Source: Microbulbifer sediminum
Lineage (GTDB): Bacteria; Pseudomonadota; Gammaproteobacteria; Pseudomonadales; Cellvibrionaceae
Length of the DNA stretch: 64,000 nt
Direction: 5' to 3'
NCBI RefSeq assembly: GCF_021729035.1
Contig: NZ_JAJSAP010000003.1
Coordinates: forward strand, 248,001-312,000
Both the position numbers and the translations under genes were made by a program. The notes under the pieces are model-generated. The model ran no database searches. It was not told where the DNA came from and saw only the letters and a list, made by a program, of their open reading frames with translations. Position 1 is the stretch's first letter. Each line of letters opens with the position of its first letter. Positions 16,685 to 25,576 of this stretch are shown one piece after another.

Positions 16685-19390
16685 ATGAAAAAGCTGTCCC
16701 TGTTTACCGCGTCCCTGCTGTCCGCCGCCATACTCACCGCCTGTGACCACGGCGACACCGGCTCCAGGTCCAGCGCGGGCGCGACCGACAAGCCCACAGA
16801 GTCCCCCGTCACCGGCCCGGACAGGAGCAGCCCCGCCGCGGTGGTAAGCCGTGCCGACGGCCCTGAACTGACCGCCGAATATGCCAAATGGCGCAAGCAG
16901 CTGGTCGCCGACGTGGATTATTCCATCTCAGTAGCACTGGCCAGTGAAGGGCCAGCATTTACCGGCACCGTGACCGCCGACACCAGGCTGGCGCGAGTTC
17001 CGGAGCAGCCACTGACTATCGACTTCACCGGTGGCAGCGTGGAAGCGGTGATCGCGTCCGGCAGGGAAATCCCGGTCGAGTACAATGGCTATTTCATCAG
17101 TATCGCCCCGGAACACCTTCAACAGGGCGACAATAAAATTACCATTACTTACAGCCATCCTTACTCTAGTGATGGCTCTGGCCTGCACCGTTTCCAGGAT
17201 CCGGAAGATGGCAATGTCTACCTGTACACCCACTTCGAACCCTACAAGGCCAACCGGTTTTTCCCCCACTTTGACCAACCAGACCTGAAGGCACGTTATA
17301 CCGTACAGGTGAAGGCACCGGCAGAATGGCAGGTTGTCACCACCGCTCGGGAAGAAAAGATCGAGGACACTGCAGATGATTACAGGCTCTGGCACTTCCC
17401 CCAGACCAAGAAGTTTTCCTCTTATATTTTTCCCCTGCATGCCGGCCCCTACCGAGTGTGGGAAAGTGAGGCGGATGGCATTCCTCTGCGCCTGATGGCA
17501 CGCCAGACCCTGGCTCCCGATGTAAAACCGGATGACTGGTTCACCTTTACGAATCAGTCTTTCGAATTCTTCCAGGACTACTACGGCATCGAGTATCCGT
17601 TTGGCAAGTACGACCAGGTGATCGTGCCTGATTTCACCATCGGTGCGATGGAAAATGTAGCCGCAGTCACCTTCAACGAGGCCTATGTCTCCCGCGGGGA
17701 AAAGACCCAGGCCGAGCGACAGCGCCTCGCCAATGTCATCGCCCACGAAATGGCCCATATGTGGTTCGGAGACCTGGTCACCATGGACTGGTGGAACGGC
17801 CTGTGGCTCAAGGAAAGCTTCGCCACCTACATGGCCTACCTGGCGCTGGCGGAGAACAGCGAGTTTGCCGATGTCTGGGAGAATTTTTACCTGCGCACCA
17901 AACAGTGGGCCTACGACTCCGATGAACTGGTCACCACCCACCCCATCGAACTGCCGGTTGCCAATACAGCGGAAGCCTTCTCCAACTTCGACGGTATCAC
18001 CTACGGCAAGGGCGGTTCGGTGCTGAAGCAACTACCTTTCTACCTGGGTAGAAAGGAGTTCCAGCAGGGTGTGCGCAATTACCTGAATGAATATGCCTAC
18101 GGCAATGCCACCCTGCAGGACTTTATGGGGAGCCTGGGAGAGGCAGCAGGCGAGGACCTTGGAAAGTGGACCCGGGCCTGGCTGTACCAGCCTGGAGTCA
18201 ACACTATCCGCGCCAGTTTCCAGTGCGAGAATGACAGCATCACCGAATTGACCCTTGAGCAGACAGCGCCCGAGGAGTACCCGGTGCTTCGGGACCAACG
18301 CGTCCAGCTTGGCTTCTACCGCTTGCAGGACGGCAGTATGAACCGGGTCGAAACACTGCCCGTGACCTACCGTGGGGATCAGACTCACGTAGAGGCGGCG
18401 GAAGGCCTGCCATGCCCGCAGATCCTCAACCCCAATGACGAGGATTGGGGCTATGTAAAGGTGGAACTGGACCCACAGACCGTGGGCCAGCTTTCACAGC
18501 ACATCAATGATATCGAAAACCCCTTCACCCGCCTGATGCTGTGGCAGAATCTTTACGACAGTGTCCTGGCCGGCAAGATGCCGCTCGGCCAGTGGATCAA
18601 TTTCGCACTGGAGAATGCCGGGGCGGAGGACGACATCAATGTTATCCGCGCGATCAGTGGTCACCTGCAGTCTGCGCACGCATACCTGCACCGTCTTGAT
18701 ATTCCCGCAGGCACGCGCGGTCCGCAACTGGCGGGGATCGAGGAATTTATCTGGCAACAGCTGAACGAGGCCCCTGCCGGCAGTGATGCGCAGAAAACGT
18801 GGCTCGACGCCTTTACCGAGGTGGCCCATACCGATACGGCACTGGCCAATGCCCGCAAGCTGTTGGACGGCGAGCTGGACATCGCAGGACTCGCCATCGA
18901 CCAGGACAAGCGCTGGCAGCTGATCGTGTTACTGAACCGTCACCTGCACGACGACTACCAGGCTCTGGTAAAGTTCGAGCTCGAGCAGGATAACACCGAC
19001 CGCGCCCGCAACAGCGCTATCCGTGCAGAGGCCATTCGGCCAGAACCAGAAGCCAAGCAGCAATGGCTGGACAACATACTGGAGCGGCGCGACCAGTATA
19101 AACTGAGTCAGATCAGGGCTGCGGCCCACTCCCTGTTTCCGGCGGAGCAACTCGCGCTGTTCGAGCAATCGAGTGAGCGGGTATTCAGTGCGATTCCGAA
19201 AGTGAATGCGTCGGCAGATACTCTTTACAATAAGGCCTTTGCCGCGATTCTGCCGATCGTCTGCACCCCGGAAACCATCAGTGACTACAGCGCTGCGCTC
19301 GAAAACAACCCACAGCTGATGCCAACACTGGACAAGGCCCTTAAAAACCGCAGACAGCAGAGCCAGCGGTGTACAGGTATCGACTTCTAG
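16685..19390 (+). CDS. M1-family aminopeptidase lipoprotein (second of a tandem pair)
   Basis: This 901-residue paralogue of the upstream M1 gene is nearly collinear over its whole length and largely identical around the active site. The lipobox LTAC places the lipid-modified cysteine at residue 20. The motifs GAMEN (320-324) and HEMAH with the distal glutamate (H354, E355, H358, E377) are intact, so both copies should be active. The ATG at 16685 has a GGAG site 6 bases upstream. The catalytic domain is better conserved than the leader region (residues 20-70), which differs between the copies. Retention of all catalytic residues suggests that the copies differ in substrate range or regulation. 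Confidence 0.9.
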   Translation: MKKLSLFTASLLSAAILTACDHGDTGSRSSAGATDKPTESPVTGPDRSSPAAVVSRADGPELTAEYAKWRKQLVADVDYSISVALASEGPAFTGTVTADTRLARVPEQPLTIDFTGGSVEAVIASGREIPVEYNGYFISIAPEHLQQGDNKITITYSHPYSSDGSGLHRFQDPEDGNVYLYTHFEPYKANRFFPHFDQPDLKARYTVQVKAPAEWQVVTTAREEKIEDTADDYRLWHFPQTKKFSSYIFPLHAGPYRVWESEADGIPLRLMARQTLAPDVKPDDWFTFTNQSFEFFQDYYGIEYPFGKYDQVIVPDFTIGAMENVAAVTFNEAYVSRGEKTQAERQRLANVIAHEMAHMWFGDLVTMDWWNGLWLKESFATYMAYLALAENSEFADVWENFYLRTKQWAYDSDELVTTHPIELPVANTAEAFSNFDGITYGKGGSVLKQLPFYLGRKEFQQGVRNYLNEYAYGNATLQDFMGSLGEAAGEDLGKWTRAWLYQPGVNTIRASFQCENDSITELTLEQTAPEEYPVLRDQRVQLGFYRLQDGSMNRVETLPVTYRGDQTHVEAAEGLPCPQILNPNDEDWGYVKVELDPQTVGQLSQHINDIENPFTRLMLWQNLYDSVLAGKMPLGQWINFALENAGAEDDINVIRAISGHLQSAHAYLHRLDIPAGTRGPQLAGIEEFIWQQLNEAPAGSDAQKTWLDAFTEVAHTDTALANARKLLDGELDIAGLAIDQDKRWQLIVLLNRHLHDDYQALVKFELEQDNTDRARNSAIRAEAIRPEPEAKQQWLDNILERRDQYKLSQIRAAAHSLFPAEQLALFEQSSERVFSAIPKVNASADTLYNKAFAAILPIVCTPETISDYSAALENNPQLMPTLDKALKNRRQQSQRCTGIDF

Positions 19391-19487
19391 CCAGCGGGGG
19401 GTGCCGGGATCAACGGCACCGCCGCTTTTTCGGGAGCCAGATGCCTTTCCGGCCCCTCAACTACCTTTATCGCAACAAGGATGTGCC

Positions 19488-20288
19488 ATGCGCTTTATTA
19501 TCTCCATACTACTGACCGGCCTAGCCACACTGGCCCACGGGGCCGATGACTGCCGGGCCCGCACCGAGGCCATCCTCGCCTACGGCAAGTCTGACGCGGA
19601 CATGCTCGCGGGCATCAACCGACTACCAGAACAGTGTACCAGTGACCCGTTCACCCGCCTCAAGGCAGCGGAACTCTATGCCGCCACCGGTAAGCTGAAC
19701 GCGGGGCTGCAACTGTTGGCGAATGAGGATGACTTCGGGGATTACGCGGAACCTGCGGAGCTGCTGCGGGCACGTATCTACCTGGCCGGCGGCAAGCCGG
19801 AGGTAGCCAAGCAGGTCCTGCGGGAAGCGATGAGCGCTTATCCCGAGAAGCCCGGGGCGGCCACCCTATATGGCGAAGTATTGTTGTCCGAGGGCAATTC
19901 CCAGGAAGCTTACCGCAGCCTGCTGGCTGCCCTGCACGCCGAGCCCACCGCCCGGGCCTATCGTGGTGCAGCAGTCGCAGCCTACCGCATGGGCGACTGC
20001 CAACAGGCCATCACTGCCCTGGACCAGGCCATGTTCATGGATGAGGCGGGAACGCTGGAAAGCTGGACGGCAATGCTAACCGGGGCTAGATGCTATACCC
20101 GGCAGGGGAAATTCCGGGCTGCCACAGGCGCGCTCAAGGCTATGGTCGCGGCCGATGACACAATCCAGAATCGCAAGTCATTCAAGGATACGGTTATCGC
20201 TCTGCGTGCCGCCATCCGCCAGGCACAGGAATCCGGCGATACCAATACCGATGCGAGCGAAATCACCCTCCATGAAATGGATTTATAG
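19488..20288 (+). CDS. Secreted TPR-repeat protein
   Basis: This 266-residue protein has a Sec signal peptide (MRFIISILLTGLATLAHGA, cleavage near residue 19) and a body of helical repeats resembling TPR units (for example, a segment spaced like LLRARIYLAGGKPEVAKQVLREAMSAYPEKP around residues 85-115). TPR proteins mediate protein contacts. The start at 19488 is preferred to upstream in-frame codons because AAGGA lies 7 bases before it. Its last 17 bases overlap the next gene, so the two are translationally linked and probably work together at the envelope. Confidence 0.7.
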   Translation: MRFIISILLTGLATLAHGADDCRARTEAILAYGKSDADMLAGINRLPEQCTSDPFTRLKAAELYAATGKLNAGLQLLANEDDFGDYAEPAELLRARIYLAGGKPEVAKQVLREAMSAYPEKPGAATLYGEVLLSEGNSQEAYRSLLAALHAEPTARAYRGAAVAAYRMGDCQQAITALDQAMFMDEAGTLESWTAMLTGARCYTRQGKFRAATGALKAMVAADDTIQNRKSFKDTVIALRAAIRQAQESGDTNTDASEITLHEMDL

Positions 20289-20988
20289 GCAACAGCACGG
20301 CAGCCCTGGACGGTATGCCAGTGTACTGAGCACCGATACAGTCTCCCTGTGCAGGATAATTGCCGCAGCCCTGGCAATCACCCTGGTCGCCTGTTCGACA
20401 TCACAGTCACGACAATACGCCCATGAAGTTTCCTGTGCGGAAAAGCGCAAGAAGGTTGAGGCTCCATGGCACAGCGTCTACCGCGTGCGCTGCTACCTGT
20501 TCCATGGTGACCGGGAGGGTGCAGCGCGGCAGATTGCTTCAGCGGAGCAGACACTCAATAGTACGCAAATCGATGAGTCAGCCTTTCTGCAACGAATGCT
20601 GGATGAATACCGCAATGTCTACACAAATATGTTCCACGGCAGTATTCTCGCTGCGCCGGCGCCGGAACAGATAGATGGTGAATACTGGTTGATTCGTGAG
20701 GGATCACTCTTTTATCCGATTGATGCCCTTGAGCAGCGCCTGGATGGGCAGGTAGTAGTGGAATTCGATATCGATAAAAGCGGTCACACTGAAAACCCGA
20801 GGATTATCACTTCCTCTCCTGCCGGGGTATTTGATCGGGTTGCCCTTTTCGCCGTCAGCCACCACCGGTACCTGCCCCGGGTGATTAATGGCGAGGCTGT
20901 TCCGGTAAAAGGCGTGCAGCAGAGACTCAGCTTCGAGGTTCCCCCCTATAGCAGGGAAGAAGTCGTGCCCTCTTCCGCCCCTGAGTGA
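20272..20988 (+). CDS. TonB C-terminal-domain lipoprotein
   Basis: This 238-residue protein begins inside the end of the TPR gene. A hydrophobic stretch, LCRIIAAALAITLVACSTS, contains a lipobox-like LVAC near residue 41, so the start is either this ATG with a long N-region or a later unconventional codon; no good ribosome-binding site is seen. The C-terminal 90 residues (GQVVVEFDIDKSGHTENPRIITSSPAGVFDRVALFAV...YLP) match the fold of TonB C-terminal domains, which contact outer-membrane receptors. No ExbB/ExbD genes are near. A lipid-anchored TonB-like domain would be unable to use the usual TonB membrane helix, so its role may be structural. Confidence 0.65.
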   Translation: MKWIYRQQHGSPGRYASVLSTDTVSLCRIIAAALAITLVACSTSQSRQYAHEVSCAEKRKKVEAPWHSVYRVRCYLFHGDREGAARQIASAEQTLNSTQIDESAFLQRMLDEYRNVYTNMFHGSILAAPAPEQIDGEYWLIREGSLFYPIDALEQRLDGQVVVEFDIDKSGHTENPRIITSSPAGVFDRVALFAVSHHRYLPRVINGEAVPVKGVQQRLSFEVPPYSREEVVPSSAPE

Positions 20989-21307
20989 TCCCGGAACCTG
21001 GCGGCAAACACGGCCTTATACACCCAGCCGAACCTGGAGCTGCCCAAATAAGGGGGCCTGGTGCTTTGCAGAAAACATGACGCAAGGTTCGCGCCACAAC
21101 TGCCTGGACAAGGCAGACACTTCGGTAAGAACGACGAAATAACCGCGGTGCCAGATGCGTTGTGGTCAGCACCAAAGATGCCCCTCTGACACCGCATTTC
21201 ACCAAATTCCCACTCACCGCTCTGACGCTGTGCTTCACCGCAACAGTGCAACCAATCCGGTTCCCGATGCAATCCTATTACGTGTTTGACAGGGAGGCTC
21301 GTGAACA
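20989..21307. other. Intergenic region
   Basis: About 320 bases between the TonB-like and transglutaminase-like genes. No gene, strong terminator or repeat is apparent. A GGAGG sequence just upstream of the next ATG serves that gene. Confidence 0.35.
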
Positions 21308-22201
21308 ATGCGATGGATGATTTTTTTGCTGGCTGTCATGGCCAGCGGCTGCACGCAGGCAGCGACCACTAATGCAAAAGCCAATACCGGGATCAATACC
21401 GGCCAACTACTGGAGGGACACCCGACCCTCAATGAGAGAGGCAAGGGACGTCGTATCACGGGCCGCGAACTGTTTGTTGTCAGCAGCGAGATGCGTGCCT
21501 ACCTGGACCGTGTTGGCGTCGGTAATTCTCCCATAGTGCGTCTGAACGCTGTCCTGAAAGACCTCAAGGCGAAGGATTTTCGACTCCACTACGACCTGAA
21601 CCAGACGGCTTCTGCCGCCGAGGCATTTTCCGAAAAACGTGGCAACTGCGTATCTTTCGCTGCCATGGTGGTGAGCATGGCACGCTACCTGGGTGCCGAG
21701 GCTCGACTCAACCAGGCAGCCATACCGGTGCGCCAGCAACTGGCGGCGAATACTGCTGAATCGGGGTATGTGCAGAATATCCGCCATATTAATGCGGTGG
21801 TCATATCGGATGGCAGGCCCTATGTCATCGAAGAGGATTTCCGTATCTTTGCAGGGAAATATCTGTCACAGCTGAGTGACCGGGAGGCTTATGCCATCTA
21901 CCTCAACAATCTCGCCATGGAGGCGGTACGCCGCGAGGAATACGCCGAAGCTTTCCACTATAGCCGGGAGGCGATCCTGAATAATGAAGAGGCCAGTTAT
22001 CTCTGGGCGGGCCTGGGCACAGTCTATCGTCGAAGTGGGCAGCTAGAGCTCGCCAGGAAGAGCTACCAACACGCACTGGCACTGAACAATGAGGATAGTG
22101 TCGCGCGGCACAACCTTCGCATCCTCCGCCAGGCTCGCACTCACGAGCAGGAGCCACCTCCGGCACCAGGTACGGGCAACTACAGGCCACAACCCATCTA
22201 G
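21308..22201 (+). CDS. Transglutaminase-like and TPR lipoprotein
   Basis: This 297-residue lipoprotein has a lipobox ASGC (Cys at residue 15). The middle contains a transglutaminase-like core with the cysteine motif KRGNCVSFAAMVVSMARYLGAEAR (around residues 110-133), a histidine in YVQNIRHINAVV and an acidic partner in YVIEEDF, the order Cys-His-Asp/Glu expected for this fold. The C-terminal part (about 200-285) holds TPR repeats. Such proteins may be proteases or peptide-bond-modifying enzymes acting at the envelope, but their substrates are unknown. It is preceded by two other TPR/TonB envelope genes on the same strand. Confidence 0.7.
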   Translation: MRWMIFLLAVMASGCTQAATTNAKANTGINTGQLLEGHPTLNERGKGRRITGRELFVVSSEMRAYLDRVGVGNSPIVRLNAVLKDLKAKDFRLHYDLNQTASAAEAFSEKRGNCVSFAAMVVSMARYLGAEARLNQAAIPVRQQLAANTAESGYVQNIRHINAVVISDGRPYVIEEDFRIFAGKYLSQLSDREAYAIYLNNLAMEAVRREEYAEAFHYSREAILNNEEASYLWAGLGTVYRRSGQLELARKSYQHALALNNEDSVARHNLRILRQARTHEQEPPPAPGTGNYRPQPI

Positions 22202-22303
22202 CAGTATCCACCGGAAGCCCTACAGGCTGCACTTCCCTCTCCCACTTTTCGGGGTTAAGCTCGCGTACTCTCATACCGAGCACCCCGAACTGAAGAGGAA
22301 TAG

Positions 22304-23185
22304 ATGCGCCTGATACTCAGCCGCAAGGGCTTCGACTCCTCTGCCGGCGGCTGCCCCAGCCCGATCTTTCCCGATGGTTCCCTGTATCCACTGCCGATAC
22401 CCGATCCCCTGTCCACAATCCCATTCAATGCACTGGAGTTCGCGGGGGAGAATATCGGCAGCCTGGTGGAGGATCTGACCCGCAGGCGCCATGCCGGAGA
22501 CGAGGGCGCCCACCTGGACCCGGATATGTACCGGGATGCCCTGGCTCGCGAACGAGGCTGGAGACCACTCCTGGGGCAGACCGGCGCGGCCCAGGGCCAC
22601 TTGCGTCGCCGGGGAGTAACCGGGGGCGACCTGTTCCTGTACTTCGGGCTGTTCCGTCCGGTGGAAAAAGCCGGCGGGCAGTGGCACTTCGTAAAAGGTT
22701 CGCCGGCGCGGCACATACTCTGGGGATGGATGGCCGTCGGGCGGGTGGCCGCGGTAGACGAGCTGGAGGGAAATACGCTTGGCTGGGCCCGCTACCACCC
22801 CCATTTCAATCTCGGCCCTGACGCCAACAATACGCTCTACATCAGCGGGGACCGGGCTGCCCTGCCCGGCCAAGGACAATCGCTGCCCGGAGCCGGGATT
22901 TTCCCCCGCCTGGATGAGCGACTGGTCCTCACCCACCCGGGGTCCAGCCGGCCATCGGCCTGGCGACTGCCCAAATGCCTGTACCCCGAACCGGGCCGGG
23001 AGCCACTGACCTATCACACCAACCGCTGGCGCTGGGAGCCGGATAAGGAGGATCCGGCAACCTATTGCCGCCTGCAGAGTGCGGCCCGGGGACAGGAGTT
23101 CGTGCTGGATATAGACCAGTATCCCGGTGCCACAGAGTGGCTTGCCGGCCTCATCCGCAAGCTGGGAGAAAGCTGGCGCCAGTAG
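22304..23185 (+). CDS. Nmad3-family protein (nucleotide modification associated domain 3)
   Basis: This 293-residue protein opens with MRLILSRKGFDSSAGGCPSP, then FPDGSLYPLPIPD, the hallmark start of the Nmad3 family. Further family-like blocks are HLDPDMYRD and GDLFLYFGLFRPVE. Nmad3 was defined computationally by association with DNA base-modification genes; the family's reaction is not established. Here it stands alone among envelope-protein genes, with no nearby DNA-modification or phage genes. Its stop codon is 6 bases from the end of the convergent transglycosylase gene. The family assignment is from recall of the conserved N-terminus and is fairly secure; the function is unknown. Confidence 0.7.
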   Translation: MRLILSRKGFDSSAGGCPSPIFPDGSLYPLPIPDPLSTIPFNALEFAGENIGSLVEDLTRRRHAGDEGAHLDPDMYRDALARERGWRPLLGQTGAAQGHLRRRGVTGGDLFLYFGLFRPVEKAGGQWHFVKGSPARHILWGWMAVGRVAAVDELEGNTLGWARYHPHFNLGPDANNTLYISGDRAALPGQGQSLPGAGIFPRLDERLVLTHPGSSRPSAWRLPKCLYPEPGREPLTYHTNRWRWEPDKEDPATYCRLQSAARGQEFVLDIDQYPGATEWLAGLIRKLGESWRQ

Positions 23186-23191
23186 CGGCGG

Positions 23192-25405
23192 CTATTGTGC
23201 ACCCTCGTTACGCGCCACCGACAGGTAGCCCAGGTAGCGACTGCGAATCTGGCGCACGTAATTCACCGGCTCTCGCCCGCGCACGTAACCAAAGCGCGCC
23301 TTGCGGTAATACTCAGGTTCGGACAATTTCAGCATTGCCTCTTCCACATGGCCAAACCAGCGGTCCGGGTCCTTGCCGAGGGATTCCGCCAGCCTGCGCG
23401 CATCCCGCACATGGCCATGGCCGGCATTATAGGCCGCGAGGGTGAAATAGATTTTTTCGTCAAACTCCAGATCCCGCGGGAACCGCTCTTCCAGCCAGTC
23501 CAGATAGGTAATCCCCGCTCGAATATTGTTCTCCGGCACAAACAAGTCATTGACACCCATCTGCGCCGCTGTGCGTGGCAGCACCTGCATCAGCCCGCGC
23601 GCGCCGGCAAAGGAGCGCGCCTGCGGATCGAACTGGCTCTCCTGGTACATCTGCGCCACAATCATGCGCCAGTCCCGGTCCGAGCGTGACGCATATTCGC
23701 GTACCAGGGGATCGTACGGTGATAGCTCGTCGGTACTGCGTAACCGTTCGGCAATGCGCGTCCGGGTTCGCTTGGCCTGCTTGAAGTACTTGTTGTAGGT
23801 AACGTTGAAAAACAGGCCACGATAGTGCTTGTTCAGGAAACTGTTGAGCTGCTTGAGCAACAGCGGCTGGTCCGGGCGCACAGCCCAGGCGATTTCGCGT
23901 TTGCCAGGCAACTCTCCGACCACATGGAAATCCCGGCGATAGGTGCGCTCGATATCCACCAGGTGTGAATCGGCAATGGTGTAGGGGTATTTGCCCTGCA
24001 CCACGGCGTCGATCAGGTGCTCGGTTGCCGCGCCCTTAACCGGTACGATTTCCACAGGCTGCTCCTGGCCTGCCGCCAGTGCCTGCAGGTTGCCGTAAAA
24101 GCTGGTCAGGGGATTGACCGCCACTTCACTGCCCGCCAACAGCTCGGCCACCGGTTTGTCCGCCTGCTTCTCCGGCAGGGGCTCGGCTGCAATCACCTGC
24201 TCGGTGACTTTCAGGTAGTAGCGGGTAAACTCGATGCCCTGCTCGCGGCGCTCATCGGTGACAGTCATCGAGGCGGCCACCATATCACCAAGGCCGGACT
24301 CGAGTGCCTCGGTCAGGTCCACATCCGGACCTGGCACCACCATGCTCAGGCGCAGGTTGTTCTCCCGGGCGAACTGCTTGAGCAGGTCGTAGTCGAACCC
24401 CATGAGCTCGCCCTGCCACATAAAGTAAGAGGCGGGATGGTTACGGGTGAGCACCCGGAGCGTGCGGCTCGACTGAATGTCGGCCCAGTCGCGCCGGGGA
24501 CGTTCAGCCATCTGCCGCGCGACAACATGCTCGGAGGTCAGGAATTCATTCAGTGCCCGTTCCAGCTGCGGATTCTCCTGGCGCACCGCCCAGGCAATGG
24601 CACGCTGCGAGCCCAGGCTGTCACTTGCCCGCAACCGCGGATAGTCAGGCAGCAACGCATCGGCCAGGTTACTGTCCAGCACCGTGGCCTGGTACTTGCC
24701 GTCGACAACACCCGATAGCAGCGTGTCGTGATTGACGGGTTCATCGAGATAAGTGATGGCAAAGCGTCCGCGCCCGTCAGCGGCACCGTCTTCCTCCTTG
24801 GCTGCCGCCCGATTTTGTGCCTCCAGCGTGCGCGCAAATGCACTGCCCCGCCGCACCGCCACCAGCATCGGTTTGCTATCTGTCGCGGCTTCCTCTGCGG
24901 TATTGCGAGTGACCAATAGCTCTCGGACATACTGCAGTGGCCGGGTGAATGCGACCTGCTCGGCACGCCCCTCTGTGCGGGAGAAATTGATCGCAATCAC
25001 GTCTCCCCGCCCTTCCAGCAACGCCGGTACCAGATCGGCAAAGGATTCCACGTATACCCACTGCGGGTCCAGGCCGCGACTGTGGGCAAACTTTTCTGCC
25101 AGCTCCCGCCAGGCCGAGCCAGGTAACCCATCACGGGGAAGGGCGTTATCGGTTTCTCCACGAGGGGCCAGCAGCCGCAGCACACCATGCTCGGCCAACG
25201 CCGGCAGATCGCCCCGCTCGATGAAGTTGCGAAACGCCGGGGCCAGCGGTTCGCTGGCAGCGGTACTGTCCTCAGCATCCGGGGCGGCGGTACTTTCTTC
25301 CGGTGCAGCTTTCCCAGCGGCACCCTGGTCTTGCCCCGGACCGCAGGCGGCCAGCGCAAGCGATAGCAACAGGGCAGGAATAGCGCGGTAGAGTCTGGTT
25401 TTCAC
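23192..25405 (-). CDS. MltF-like lytic transglycosylase lipoprotein with two substrate-binding domains
   Basis: This 737-residue lipoprotein (lipobox LAAC, Cys about residue 21) likely cleaves peptidoglycan. An N-terminal bacterial extracellular solute-binding domain (about residues 65-300) is followed by a second one (about 315-545, starting TLRVLTRNHPASYFMWQGELMGFDYDLLKQFA) and a C-terminal soluble-lytic-transglycosylase domain with MYQESQFDPQA (catalytic Glu about residue 589), GARGLMQVLP and AAYNAGHGHV. E. coli MltF has one binding domain and about 518 residues, so this one carries an extra copy. The ligand of the binding domains (possibly muropeptides) is inferred from the family. A low-complexity Ala/Glu/Asp linker follows the lipid anchor. 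Confidence 0.85.
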   Translation of the reverse strand: MKTRLYRAIPALLLSLALAACGPGQDQGAAGKAAPEESTAAPDAEDSTAASEPLAPAFRNFIERGDLPALAEHGVLRLLAPRGETDNALPRDGLPGSAWRELAEKFAHSRGLDPQWVYVESFADLVPALLEGRGDVIAINFSRTEGRAEQVAFTRPLQYVRELLVTRNTAEEAATDSKPMLVAVRRGSAFARTLEAQNRAAAKEEDGAADGRGRFAITYLDEPVNHDTLLSGVVDGKYQATVLDSNLADALLPDYPRLRASDSLGSQRAIAWAVRQENPQLERALNEFLTSEHVVARQMAERPRRDWADIQSSRTLRVLTRNHPASYFMWQGELMGFDYDLLKQFARENNLRLSMVVPGPDVDLTEALESGLGDMVAASMTVTDERREQGIEFTRYYLKVTEQVIAAEPLPEKQADKPVAELLAGSEVAVNPLTSFYGNLQALAAGQEQPVEIVPVKGAATEHLIDAVVQGKYPYTIADSHLVDIERTYRRDFHVVGELPGKREIAWAVRPDQPLLLKQLNSFLNKHYRGLFFNVTYNKYFKQAKRTRTRIAERLRSTDELSPYDPLVREYASRSDRDWRMIVAQMYQESQFDPQARSFAGARGLMQVLPRTAAQMGVNDLFVPENNIRAGITYLDWLEERFPRDLEFDEKIYFTLAAYNAGHGHVRDARRLAESLGKDPDRWFGHVEEAMLKLSEPEYYRKARFGYVRGREPVNYVRQIRSRYLGYLSVARNEGAQ

Positions 25406-25576
25406 GACGGGGCCTTTTGCGTTGTTATGGATCGAGGCGACCGTTTAATGGTCAACGTTCTCACTTGCCTACGACTATACCAAGCGAAAGGATTGAGAAA
25501 TACGTCACACCCGCCAGGAGATGGCGGCAAAAGGCAGGAAAGGTCGGGAAATGTCGGTTATGACGCGTCGGACCGG

